Source: Rhizobiales bacterium IMCC20636 (GTDB lineage: Bacteria > Pseudomonadota > Alphaproteobacteria > Rhizobiales > GCA-2746425). From it: a stretch of DNA of 64,000 bases. Under the pieces are notes generated by a model that saw only the letters and a list, made by a program, of their open reading frames with translations, searched no databases and was not told where the DNA came from. How positions within the stretch are numbered: position 1 is the first letter of the stretch; each line of letters starts with the position of its first letter. The position numbers were made by a program, and so were the translations under genes. Shown here in pieces: positions 56,212 to 64,000 of this stretch. Where the stretch lies: contig CP018226.1 of NCBI GenBank assembly GCA_016865015.1, positions 2,883,001 through 2,947,000 on the forward strand, given 5' to 3'.

Positions 56212-58455
56212 CTATTTGCTTATACGCTCAACATGCGACACAATTTTGAGGGCACGCACTTCATTTATGATACGCATCAGATGTTTTAAATCCCAAACTT
56301 CCAGATCAATGGCCATTTCCGTAAAATCAGTGGCCCGTTTGGTCATCTTGATGTTGTCGATATTACCATCTGTCTGGGCAATGATGTTGGCAACTCGGGC
56401 CAATGAGCCCGGCTCATTGATCATGGAGACAAACAGATTGGCCGGAAAGCGCTCATTGCTGGCCGGATCGACATCCCATTGAACATCCAGCCACCGATCC
56501 GGTTCTTCATCAAACCGCATGAGGCTTTCTGAGTGGATTGGATAGACTGTGATCCCTTCCCCTGCGGTCATAATTCCGACAATGCGGTCACCAGGAACTG
56601 CGCCGCCATCCGGTGCAAATTGCACGGATGAATTTCCAGCCAGTTGCTTGATATTCATCATGTTGCGGTCAAGGCGTTGCCCGGGCCCTTCTGAAATCGG
56701 CTCATTGGGGAAGCGGAAGCGCATAGATTTGTTGGATTCAAGGCTGAACCAGCCTTCACTTTCCGGCAGCGGTTTCACCATAGCGCGGTTTTTCTGGAAA
56801 TCCGGGAAAATGCTTTTCATGGCGGTATCGATTCCAAGATCCCCCCCGCCAAGCGCCTCCATCAGATCTTCGCGGTTGGCCTGCTTCAAAATGCTGACCG
56901 CCTTGTCAACCAGATCGGCATCATAATCATGATCAACTGCCCGGAATCCCCATTCAAGCATTTGACGCCCCAGTGAAATAAAACGTTCCCGGTCCAGCGC
57001 TCTGTTGGCGCGGCGAATGGCCGAGCGGGCACGGCCCGTAACAGCGATTTTTTCCCAGGCAATGGGCGGCGTCTGACCAGTGGACGTCATGATCTCCACC
57101 TCATCGCCATTTTTTAGCGTACTCGCCAGCCCGATAATGCGGCCATTGACTTTGCAGCCGACGCAGGTGTTGCCAACATCGGTGTGAACGGCATAGGCAA
57201 AATCCAGCGGCGTGGCGCCAGTCGGCAAGGCAATCAGTCGTCCTTTCGGCGTGAAGCAGAAAACCTGATCGTGAAACAATTCCAGCTTTGTGTTTTCGAG
57301 AAATTCTTCAGCGGTTCCGCCTATCGACAGTGATTCAATGGTCTTGCGCAGCCACGCATAGGCGTTGGGCTCGACGCTCACGCCACCATTTTGATCCTTT
57401 GTCGTTGTCGCATCCTTGTAAAGGCTGTGGGCGGCAATTCCGTATTCTGCGATGTGATGCATTTCTTCCGAGCGAATCTGCAATTCCACACGTTCCCGCG
57501 CCGGGCCTACAACGGTGGTATGTATTGAACGGTAGCCATTCTGCTTTGGCACAGAAATATAGTCTTTGAAGCGACCAGGCACCTGAGGCCAGGTGGTGTG
57601 AATGATCCCGAGCACAGCGTAACAGCTTGGTTCATCCGCCGTAATGATCCGGAACCCCAGAATATCCGGCAATTGTTCGAAACTGATGGATTTCCGTTCC
57701 ATCTTCTTGAACACCGAATACGGCTTCTTGTGACGGCTGGTGACCTGTGCCTTGATGCCGGCTTTCTGAAGACGTTGATGAAGCTCTTCTTCAATTTTCT
57801 GCTTGGCAGTTTCGCTCTGCTCCAAAAGCGTTGTCAGCTTCTTGCTCACCGCATTATGCGCTTCAGGATTGCTGTGGAAGAATGCGAGATCTTCGAGTTC
57901 CTCGCGCATATCCTGCATGCCCATGCGCCCTGCAAGGGGTGCATAAATGTCGAGCGTTTCCTGACCGATGCGGACGCGCTTGTCGGGCGCCATATGATCA
58001 AGCGTGCGCATATTGTGGAGGCGATCAGCCAGTTTGACCAGCAGGACACGGACATCATCAGAAATGGCGAGAAGCAGTTTTCGCAGGTTCTCCGCCTGCT
58101 TGGCCTTTTGGGAAACCTCTTGCCGCGAGTCCAGATTGAGCTGTCTGATTTTCGTCAGCCCATCGACAAGATGGCCGATCTCCCTGCCAAATAATTCGTC
58201 GATTTCGTCCCGGGTGGCATCAGTGTCTTCAATGGTGTCATGCAGCAGGGCAACGGCAATCGTCGCATCATCCATTTCAAGTTCAGTCAGGATGGCTGCC
58301 ACTTCGAGCGGGTGCGAAAAATATGGATCGCCCGACGCGCGGGTCTGTTTGCCATGTTTGGTCATGGCGTAGATATACGCTTTGTTCAGCAACACCTCAT
58401 CGGCGGCCGGATTGTAGCGCTGCACGCGCTCAAGCAGTTCAAACTGACGCATCAT
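56212..58455 (-). CDS. rsh: Bifunctional (p)ppGpp synthetase/hydrolase Rsh
   Basis: Sole Rel/Spo homologue type of alphaproteobacteria, controlling the stringent response. The 747-residue protein has an HD hydrolase domain with YFSHPLEVAAILTELEMDDA (about 43-62) and ALLHDTIEDT (about 69-78), and a synthetase domain with KKPYSVFKKMERKSISFEQL (about 242-261) and NGYRSIHTTVVGP (about 306-318). A TGS domain (about 385-445) and C-terminal ACT domain (about 670-745) follow. All catalytic motifs look intact, so both activities are expected. Its gene is downstream of rpoZ, separated by a terminator, as spoT follows rpoZ in many bacteria. Confidence 0.96.
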   Translation of the reverse strand: MMRQFELLERVQRYNPAADEVLLNKAYIYAMTKHGKQTRASGDPYFSHPLEVAAILTELEMDDATIAVALLHDTIEDTDATRDEIDELFGREIGHLVDGLTKIRQLNLDSRQEVSQKAKQAENLRKLLLAISDDVRVLLVKLADRLHNMRTLDHMAPDKRVRIGQETLDIYAPLAGRMGMQDMREELEDLAFFHSNPEAHNAVSKKLTTLLEQSETAKQKIEEELHQRLQKAGIKAQVTSRHKKPYSVFKKMERKSISFEQLPDILGFRIITADEPSCYAVLGIIHTTWPQVPGRFKDYISVPKQNGYRSIHTTVVGPARERVELQIRSEEMHHIAEYGIAAHSLYKDATTTKDQNGGVSVEPNAYAWLRKTIESLSIGGTAEEFLENTKLELFHDQVFCFTPKGRLIALPTGATPLDFAYAVHTDVGNTCVGCKVNGRIIGLASTLKNGDEVEIMTSTGQTPPIAWEKIAVTGRARSAIRRANRALDRERFISLGRQMLEWGFRAVDHDYDADLVDKAVSILKQANREDLMEALGGGDLGIDTAMKSIFPDFQKNRAMVKPLPESEGWFSLESNKSMRFRFPNEPISEGPGQRLDRNMMNIKQLAGNSSVQFAPDGGAVPGDRIVGIMTAGEGITVYPIHSESLMRFDEEPDRWLDVQWDVDPASNERFPANLFVSMINEPGSLARVANIIAQTDGNIDNIKMTKRATDFTEMAIDLEVWDLKHLMRIINEVRALKIVSHVERISK

Positions 58456-58553
58456 CGGCGTCTACTTACCTTTTCAATTCTGCTGATTTCGGCTGATACC
58501 GGACATGTTTGCACCAAGACTCTCATACTATGCAATATCGAAAAGGCTATATG

Positions 58554-58590
58554 AAAAAAGCCGCCTCGGAATTCAGGGCCGAAGCGGCTT
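58554..58590 (-). terminator. Terminator of rpoZ
   Basis: A 12-bp stem with one mismatch (58558-58569 with 58579-58590) and a 9-nt loop are followed on the minus strand by six T residues. It lies 23 bp after the rpoZ stop and would limit read-through into rsh. Confidence 0.85.
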
Positions 58591-58612
58591 CAAATCATTA
58601 TTTCCTGTCAGG

Positions 58613-58999
58613 TCAGTCGTCCGAACGCTCTGGTGGAACGAGGCCTTCGAGGCCAGCCAGAAGATCGTCTTCGGACATCTGATCAAATGTGACATCCGGC
58701 TGATCTGCTGCCGGTGCCAGTGCACCATTGTTCTCCAGAAGAGGAACAATCGCGGTTTCAGGCTCATCCACTTCAACATATTTCTGCAGAGAATGGATCA
58801 GTTCTTCCTTCAGATCATCCGGGGAAATGGTCTCGTCTGCAATTTCACGCAGCGAAACGACTGGATTCTTATCATTGTCACGATCAACAGTCAGTTCAGC
58901 ACCGGTAGAAATCATCCGCGCACGGTGGGCAGCCAGAAGTACCAGATTGAAACGGTTTTCGACCTTATCGACGCAATCCTCAACGGTTACGCGTGCCAT
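58613..58999 (-). CDS. rpoZ: RNA polymerase omega subunit
   Basis: Stabilises the beta' subunit and takes part in ppGpp response. The 128-residue protein opens [20 protein letters not shown] (residues 2-21), diagnostic for omega. It includes the AAHRARMIS segment (about 23-31) and has the extended acidic C-terminus usual in rhizobia. The ATG at 58999 has AAGGAGA seven bases upstream; a longer frame runs further but is not conserved. It is divergent from the NYN gene. Confidence 0.96.
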   Translation of the reverse strand: MARVTVEDCVDKVENRFNLVLLAAHRARMISTGAELTVDRDNDKNPVVSLREIADETISPDDLKEELIHSLQKYVEVDEPETAIVPLLENNGALAPAADQPDVTFDQMSEDDLLAGLEGLVPPERSDD

Positions 59000-59259
59000 A
59001 TCAGTCTCCTTGTATGGGGATTTGCCGTGCATATACGCGCCATCACTTGCAAATGCAAGGATTGTTGCGGGAAAGCGGCAACGCAATTCATGGCAAAGAC
59101 AGGCAATCGCGACTGCCAACACATTATAGGCAGGCGCCTCATTGTCCAATAAGTTTGCATGCACAGTGAGCTGACACCATTTATGTATGACAATCACAAA
59201 TGGGAGACTGGCTTTTTGGGTCACTCCGAAATGACTTTGCACAGAATGGAGACTTTCAA

Positions 59260-59841
59260 GTGGTCAAAGCAAATGAACGAATTGCTCTGTTTATCGACGG
59301 CGCCAATCTTTATGCGGCGGCTAAAGCGCTCGGCTTTGACATAGACTTCAAACGTTTCTTGAAGCGGTTCCAGAGCGAGGGATATCTCCTTCGAGCCTAT
59401 TATTACACGGCGATTGCGGAAGATCAGGAGAATTTATCCATACGGCCACTGGTTGATTGGCTTGCCTATAATGGCTACTCGGTTGTCACCAAACCCGCCA
59501 AGGAATTTGTTGACGGGTCCGGGCGGCGCAAGATCAAAGGCAATATGGATATTGAACTGGCCGTTGATGCGATAGAGATTGCCGACAAGGTTGATCACAT
59601 CTATCTGTTTTCCGGCGATGGGGATTTTCGCTCGCTGGTGGAAGCCATTCAACGCAAAGGCGTGAAAGTCACCGTTGTATCCACTGTCAAAAGCCAACCA
59701 CCCATGATCGCTGATGAACTTCGTCGTCAGGCCGATCACTTTCTGGAATTGTCCAAACTCATGGACGATTTGGGCCGCAAGCCGTCAGACCGCCCTCAAC
59801 ATGCGGGAGTTGCGGAAACTGATGGTGGCAGGGATAACTAG
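59260..59841 (+). CDS. NYN (LabA/DUF88) domain protein, putative ribonuclease
   Basis: A 193-residue PIN-like NYN-domain protein, a fold shared with RNases. Acidic residues expected at the active site are visible: Asp in LFIDGANLY (about 10-18), Asp/Glu in [11 protein letters not shown] (about 91-101) and the [11 protein letters not shown] motif (about 112-122). The GTG at 59260 is chosen because GGAG lies eight bases upstream and the family begins just ahead of [11 protein letters not shown]; an ATG at 59200 would add twenty atypical residues. Usually found near rpoZ and smpB in Rhizobiales. Its RNA target is unknown. Confidence 0.88.
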   Translation: MVKANERIALFIDGANLYAAAKALGFDIDFKRFLKRFQSEGYLLRAYYYTAIAEDQENLSIRPLVDWLAYNGYSVVTKPAKEFVDGSGRRKIKGNMDIELAVDAIEIADKVDHIYLFSGDGDFRSLVEAIQRKGVKVTVVSTVKSQPPMIADELRRQADHFLELSKLMDDLGRKPSDRPQHAGVAETDGGRDN

Positions 59842-59898
59842 ACCAATTCTCAGAAATTTCGAAAATCCAGTTTACACAGAAAGGGCATTGTCCAGACC

Positions 59899-60570
59899 AT
59901 GACCAGCGAAACCATATCTGCGACAGACCCTGACAAGGGGTGCCCATTCTGCCCCCGCCTGGTGGCGTTCCGCGAAAAATGGCGGGCGGAACATCCAGAA
60001 TGGCACAATGCGCCGGTTGCAACCTTTGGCGCTTCTGACCCACGTTTGCTGGTGCTTGGCCTGGCGCCCGGAATCCGGGGTGCGAATGCCACAGGACGTC
60101 CATTTACAGGCGATTATGCGGGCGATCTACTCTACGCGACTTTGAAGAAATTTGGATTTGCCAGCGGCACCTATCAGGCGCGTCCCGATGACGGTCTGAC
60201 CCTGATTGATACAGCCATCACAAATGCTGTTCGCTGCGTTCCACCAGACAACAAGCCGGTTGGGGCAGAGATCAACACATGCCGTCCATTTTTACAAAAC
60301 ACCCTGCACGCCAGTGATTCGTTGGCAATCGTCATGGCACTTGGACGCATTGCCCATGATACGTTTTTGCGCACGCTGGGCCTGCGTCTGGCGGCATTTC
60401 CATTTGGCCATGGCGCGATCCACGCGCTGCCTGAATGGCAAGGCCGATCATTCACTCTTGTGGATAGCTATCACTGTTCTCGCTACAACACGAATACCGG
60501 ACGCCTGACGACAGACATGTTTGAAAGCGTCTTTCAGGACATTCGAACACTGGTTGACAATGATCGATAA
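59899..60570 (+). CDS. Uracil-DNA glycosylase, family 5 type (UdgB)
   Basis: Removes uracil, and likely other deaminated bases, from DNA. The 223-residue protein has CPFCPRLVAFREKWR (about 14-28), with Cys residues at the start that, with later Cys, could hold an Fe-S cluster as in families 4 and 5. The catalytic-type motif A is GLAPGIRGANATGRPFTGD (about 55-73), where family 5 has no strong catalytic Asp. The C-terminal motif is SYHCSRYNTNTG (about 192-203). It follows the NYN gene by 57 bp and converges on smpB. Confidence 0.88.
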   Translation: MTSETISATDPDKGCPFCPRLVAFREKWRAEHPEWHNAPVATFGASDPRLLVLGLAPGIRGANATGRPFTGDYAGDLLYATLKKFGFASGTYQARPDDGLTLIDTAITNAVRCVPPDNKPVGAEINTCRPFLQNTLHASDSLAIVMALGRIAHDTFLRTLGLRLAAFPFGHGAIHALPEWQGRSFTLVDSYHCSRYNTNTGRLTTDMFESVFQDIRTLVDNDR

Positions 60571-60590
60571 GATCCAAGCCTGAGACGGCT

Positions 60591-61076
60591 TCACCCCAAA
60601 TTCTTCATCAACCGGCTTTTTTCACGGTTCCAGTCGCGCTGTTTTTCGGTTTCGCGCTTGTCGTGGGCTTTCTTGCCTTTCGCCAGCGCCAGTTCCACCT
60701 TCACCAGTCCACGATCGTTAAAATAGGTTTTCAGAGGAACGATGGTCATGCCGCCACGCTGGATGCCATTCAGCATCCGATCAATTTCGCGCCGGCTCAT
60801 CAGCAGCTTTCTGGGACGTCTCGGTTCGTGATTGTTGCGGTTGCCTTCGGTGTATTCCGGGATATGAAAATTGAACAGAAACAGTTCATCCCCGTTCGGT
60901 CCGGCATAGGATTCCTGCAGGTTTGCGCGGCCTTTGCGCAATGCCTTGACTTCGGTTCCAACCAGCATGATTCCGGCTTCAACCACATCCCCGATCTGGT
61001 AGTCAAACCGGGCCCTGCGATTGTCCGCAATTATATTTCGTATCGGCTTGTCAGCCTTTTTGGCACTCACGATCAA
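60591..61076 (-). CDS. smpB: SsrA-binding protein SmpB
   Basis: Binds tmRNA for rescue of stalled ribosomes. The 161-residue protein has [20 protein letters not shown] (about 19-38), the [19 protein letters not shown] segment (about 41-59) and a basic tail [20 protein letters not shown] (about 140-159). Its upstream neighbour is dapA, 34 bp away on the same strand, so they are probably cotranscribed. The tmRNA gene itself is not in the window. Confidence 0.97.
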   Translation of the reverse strand: MIVSAKKADKPIRNIIADNRRARFDYQIGDVVEAGIMLVGTEVKALRKGRANLQESYAGPNGDELFLFNFHIPEYTEGNRNNHEPRRPRKLLMSRREIDRMLNGIQRGGMTIVPLKTYFNDRGLVKVELALAKGKKAHDKRETEKQRDWNREKSRLMKNLG

Positions 61077-61110
61077 CTCATTTCAGGTTTCAGGGTGCGA
61101 ACCCTATTTG

Positions 61111-61989
61111 CTATAAAAGCCCTGCGTGTTCCATCGCCGAGCGTACTCTTGCGCGGGTTGCATCCGTCACCGGCACCATAGGCAGGCGCAACTCCTCACC
61201 ACATATATTTAGGAGCGACAGAGCATATTTGCTAGGTGCCGGATTTGGCTCGACAAACAATGCAGTGTGCAAGGGATACAATTTATCCTGCAGTTCCAAA
61301 GCTTTTGTATAATCACCTGCCAGACAGGCTTCCTGAAACCGGGCGCACAAAGCCGGAGCCACATTGGAAGCAACCGAAATACAGCCATGCCCGCCATGGG
61401 CCATATAACCGATTGCCGAACCATCTTCGCCGGACAACTGGATGAATTTGTCTCCCATGGCCAAACGCTGATCGCTGACCCGGGTCACATTGGCCGTGGC
61501 ATCTTTCACGCCAACAATATTGGCACAGTCATCAAACAGGCGCTGCATGGTTTCCACGGACATGTCCACAACACTGCGGGGTGGAATATTGTAGATGATG
61601 ATCGGAATATCGATGGCATCATTGACCGCCTTGAAATGCTGATAAAGGCCTTCCTGGCTGGGCTTGTTGTAATAGGGCGTCACCACCAGTACGGCATCGG
61701 CACCTGCCTGTTGGGCGTGCTGGGCAAAATCAATTGCCTCGACCGTATTGTTCGACCCTGCTCCCGCGATAATTGGGACACGGCGGTTGGTGATGGCGAC
61801 AACCTGGCTGACAACGCGCTTGTGTTCTTCATGGGAGAGTGTCGGCGATTCACCCGTCGTGCCAACCGGAACGAGCCCATGTGACCCTTCATCAATCTGC
61901 CAGTTTACCAAACGCTCCAGAGCTTTTTCGTCCACTGCGCCTCCTGGCATGAAAGGGGTAACAAGCGCCGTCAGCGAGCCTTTAAACAT
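61111..61989 (-). CDS. dapA: 4-hydroxy-tetrahydrodipicolinate synthase
   Basis: First committed step of lysine and diaminopimelate synthesis. The 292-residue TIM-barrel protein has [18 protein letters not shown] (about 43-60), the catalytic Tyr in [14 protein letters not shown] (about 131-144), [14 protein letters not shown], and the Schiff-base Lys in [11 protein letters not shown] (about 160). The ATG at 61989 starts the conserved [13 protein letters not shown]; a longer frame adds ten atypical residues. Divergent from the lytic transglycosylase gene across 284 bp. Confidence 0.97.
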   Translation of the reverse strand: MFKGSLTALVTPFMPGGAVDEKALERLVNWQIDEGSHGLVPVGTTGESPTLSHEEHKRVVSQVVAITNRRVPIIAGAGSNNTVEAIDFAQHAQQAGADAVLVVTPYYNKPSQEGLYQHFKAVNDAIDIPIIIYNIPPRSVVDMSVETMQRLFDDCANIVGVKDATANVTRVSDQRLAMGDKFIQLSGEDGSAIGYMAHGGHGCISVASNVAPALCARFQEACLAGDYTKALELQDKLYPLHTALFVEPNPAPSKYALSLLNICGEELRLPMVPVTDATRARVRSAMEHAGLL

Positions 61990-62273
61990 GGTCTTTTCCG
62001 TTTTTAATGTCAGCCTCAATGAGGACTGTTTAACCTGATTTCAAATAGATCGGGACCATAGAGGGGCCTCTGCATTTCTTCAAGCGCTTAGGTTCAGCAC
62101 AGGCTAAACATCGCGCATCTGCAAAAAAAGTCACCCAGACGCCACACATCGTTGTCGAACTGCGGGTAAATTCAAAGAAATGACCTAATTCCGTGATTTC
62201 AAAGGCTTGGTTAACGATTTATCATTTATTATGACCCTTCACAGATTCTCTCTTTGAAAAAGGCCAGTCGCCA

Positions 62274-64000
62274 ATGCATGTCCAAAAGGCTTCAGACCGA
62301 AGGGGAAACCCGGTCCTCAAACGCTTTGCGATCGTTCCCGCAATTGTAACCACCATGCTTGGTGCCTGCATGCTGACGGTATGGGGTGCAAATGCCAATG
62401 CGCCCTCAGACAGCATCGCGAAGCTGATTCAGACTTCGGATATTCCGGTTCCCAAGCCTCGGCCTGCCGATGCGCCAAAAACACTGATGTCCTTCCTGCC
62501 GAAAATGGCAGCGGACTTACCAAATGTCGCGGCACGCAAGGGCAGTTTGAAAACAGCACTGGCTGCAGTTGAAGACAACAAGATTCTCGATGGCCTGGCA
62601 TATCGCGCAGCGATGCAGGACCCGGTCGACAAGGCCATTTTGACATGGCGACTGATCAGAACGGGCGATCCTCTCATTCCATATGGCATGATTTCGGAAT
62701 TCAGAGAGCAGCACGGCGATTTCCCGATGCAATCCACCATGCAACGGCGTGCCGAAGAAGCGCTGGCCAGGCAGAAGCTTGGCAGCAGTATGGTGCTATC
62801 GGTCTATGGCGACACTGATCCGATTTCAATTGACGGCATTATTCAAAAATCCGAGGCGCTTCTGGCAGCGGGACGCAAGAATGAAGCTGCGTCCTTGATC
62901 CGTGACCTGTGGCACACGAGCCGCTTGTCACGCTCTTATGAAAATGAGATCAAATCCAAGTTCAAATCGGTTTTGCGCAAGAGCGATCACAAACGGCGCG
63001 CAGAAATGCTGCTCTACCGTGAGCGGACATCTGAAGCCGTGCGCATCGCAGGTCTGGTGGACAATGATTATCTGAAACTTGCAAAGGCTCGTCAGGCAGT
63101 CATTCGCAGGTCAAATGCAGCAGCCGCCCTCAAGACAGTACCGCGTTCGTTGCACAAGGATCCAAGTTATATATTTGCGAAGGTGCAACATTTGCGCCGC
63201 ACCAAGAATCCGCGGGATTCTGCGGCCTTGCTGCAAACAGCACCGACCGACCCTGCCCTTTTGGTGGATCCCGATGAATGGTGGATCGAGCGCAAGCTTG
63301 CGTCACGGGAAATGATGGAACTGGGCCGTCACCAGCAAGCCTATGATATTGCAGCGGCTCATCGTGGAGGCTCGCCTGCAACCATTGCCGACGCGGAATT
63401 TCATGCAGGCTGGTTCGCGCTCAGATTTTTGAACAAACCAAAGCTGGCAAAACCACACTTTGAGGCTATCACAAAGTTTGCCAAGACGCCCCGCACTCTG
63501 TCCAGAGCCTATTACTGGATGGGGCGGTCTGATGAAGCCATGGGAAACAACGGCTCAGCAAGACAGAACTATGAACTGGCTGCCAGATACCCGACGGTGT
63601 TTTATGGCCAACTCGCCAATGAAAAGACCGGACGTAATTCCCTTCAATTGGCAGGAAATCCAAAGCCCAGCAAAGAGGTAATTCAGCGCCACAATGCTCG
63701 CATTCCGGTACAGGCGATTCACAAATTAATGAGTATTGGCCGGGAAGATCTGGCCGGAACATTTGCCCGGGCTCTTTCGGAGACATTGAAAGACCCGGCT
63801 GAGATTGTTTTGCTTGCTCAATTTGCCGAGAAAACCGATCAACATCGCCTTGCACTTCAGATTGGTCGCCTCGCCGAAGCCGAAGGGCATGAACTGCACC
63901 TGTTGTCATTTCCGGTTGCAGCTATCCCGTCCAAGGCCAAGGTGCCAAGTTCTGTTGGCAAAGCGCTGGTTTACTCCATTGCCCGGCAGGAAAGCGGTTT
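62274..64000 (+). CDS. Soluble lytic murein transglycosylase (Slt70 type), cut by window end
   Basis: Cleaves the glycan strands of peptidoglycan with formation of anhydro-muramic ends. The open frame runs 575 codons from ATG 62274 to the window edge without a stop. A signal-anchor hydrophobic segment lies at about 18-40. The long helical, TPR-like superhelical region that Slt70 uses to ring the active site follows, with the typical FALRFLNKPKLAKPHFEAIT (about 382-401) and RAYYWMGRSDEAMGNNGSAR (about 412-431) phrases. The sequence breaks off at IARQESGF, which contains the catalytic Glu, so the rest of the SLT catalytic domain is outside. Not yet closed by a stop, hence partial. Confidence 0.92.
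   Translation, partial: MHVQKASDRRGNPVLKRFAIVPAIVTTMLGACMLTVWGANANAPSDSIAKLIQTSDIPVPKPRPADAPKTLMSFLPKMAADLPNVAARKGSLKTALAAVEDNKILDGLAYRAAMQDPVDKAILTWRLIRTGDPLIPYGMISEFREQHGDFPMQSTMQRRAEEALARQKLGSSMVLSVYGDTDPISIDGIIQKSEALLAAGRKNEAASLIRDLWHTSRLSRSYENEIKSKFKSVLRKSDHKRRAEMLLYRERTSEAVRIAGLVDNDYLKLAKARQAVIRRSNAAAALKTVPRSLHKDPSYIFAKVQHLRRTKNPRDSAALLQTAPTDPALLVDPDEWWIERKLASREMMELGRHQQAYDIAAAHRGGSPATIADAEFHAGWFALRFLNKPKLAKPHFEAITKFAKTPRTLSRAYYWMGRSDEAMGNNGSARQNYELAARYPTVFYGQLANEKTGRNSLQLAGNPKPSKEVIQRHNARIPVQAIHKLMSIGREDLAGTFARALSETLKDPAEIVLLAQFAEKTDQHRLALQIGRLAEAEGHELHLLSFPVAAIPSKAKVPSSVGKALVYSIARQESG

Overview
The window is chromosomal DNA of an alphaproteobacterium, almost certainly of the order Hyphomicrobiales (Rhizobiales). 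The gene orders glyA-nrdR-ribD-ribE-ribH-nusB-thiL, plsX-fabH-ihfA-merR and hemB ... parC-recO-era-rnc-lepB-acpS-pdxJ-DUF2062-rsh-rpoZ ... smpB-dapA are the usual ones of that order, and the MarR regulator LdtR beside an L,D-transpeptidase is a Rhizobiales trait. GC looks moderate. Genus cannot be read from the sequence; a marine member would fit but is a guess. Apart from one tRNA and a short palindromic repeat block, the window is densely coding, with no transposase, integrase, phage gene or CRISPR array.

Region 1 (1-13.7 kb) is a formate dehydrogenase (FDH) locus. The minus strand carries DUF3305, DUF3306, a TorD-like chaperone, a small Tat-signal protein, the Cys-type molybdo/tungsto-pterin catalytic subunit and its Fe-S partner, closed by a terminator. 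Divergently lie a large multi-[4Fe-4S] protein and a histidine phosphatase. Acetate kinase and an unusual exported protein follow; the latter looks like two ends of a tungstate-type binding protein joined to a c-type haem domain. A tightly overlapping operon of DUF6494, an Mrp ATPase, a degenerate biotin/lipoate ligase-like protein and DUF6505 closes the region. This is the most interesting part: several uncharacterised proteins cluster with the FDH and may form its maturation or electron-transfer machinery.

Region 2 (13.7-19.2 kb) holds part of the inositol pathway (iolC fused to its aldolase-like domain, iolB, and a TIM-barrel isomerase), then haem A synthase and a DUF2842 membrane protein. 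Region 3 (19.2-25.3 kb) is a compact exopolysaccharide cassette: deacetylase, chain-length regulator, export lipoprotein, initiating phosphotransferase and O-antigen-ligase-like polymerase. It ends beside tRNA-Pro(GGG).

Region 4 (25.6-38 kb) is core housekeeping: MerR regulator, IHF-alpha, FabH, PlsX, DUF177 protein, a cytochrome bc1 assembly chaperone, BamE, an MFS transporter, then the thiamine/riboflavin/NrdR/GlyA block. A 0.4-kb gene-free stretch at 30.8-31.2 kb carries a 26-nt inverted repeat pair.

Region 5 (38-48.6 kb) holds envelope functions: TerC, a large exported protein of unknown function, a CNNM/CorC-type protein, the LdtP/LdtR pair around a DUF1295 enzyme, then DUF6163, HemB, RDD and arginyl/leucyl-transferase genes. 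Region 6 (48.6-64 kb) is information processing and signalling: ParC, RecO, Era, RNase III, signal peptidase, AcpS, PdxJ, DUF2062, bifunctional Rsh, RpoZ, a NYN-domain protein, a family-5 uracil-DNA glycosylase, SmpB, DapA, and a lytic transglycosylase cut by the window end.
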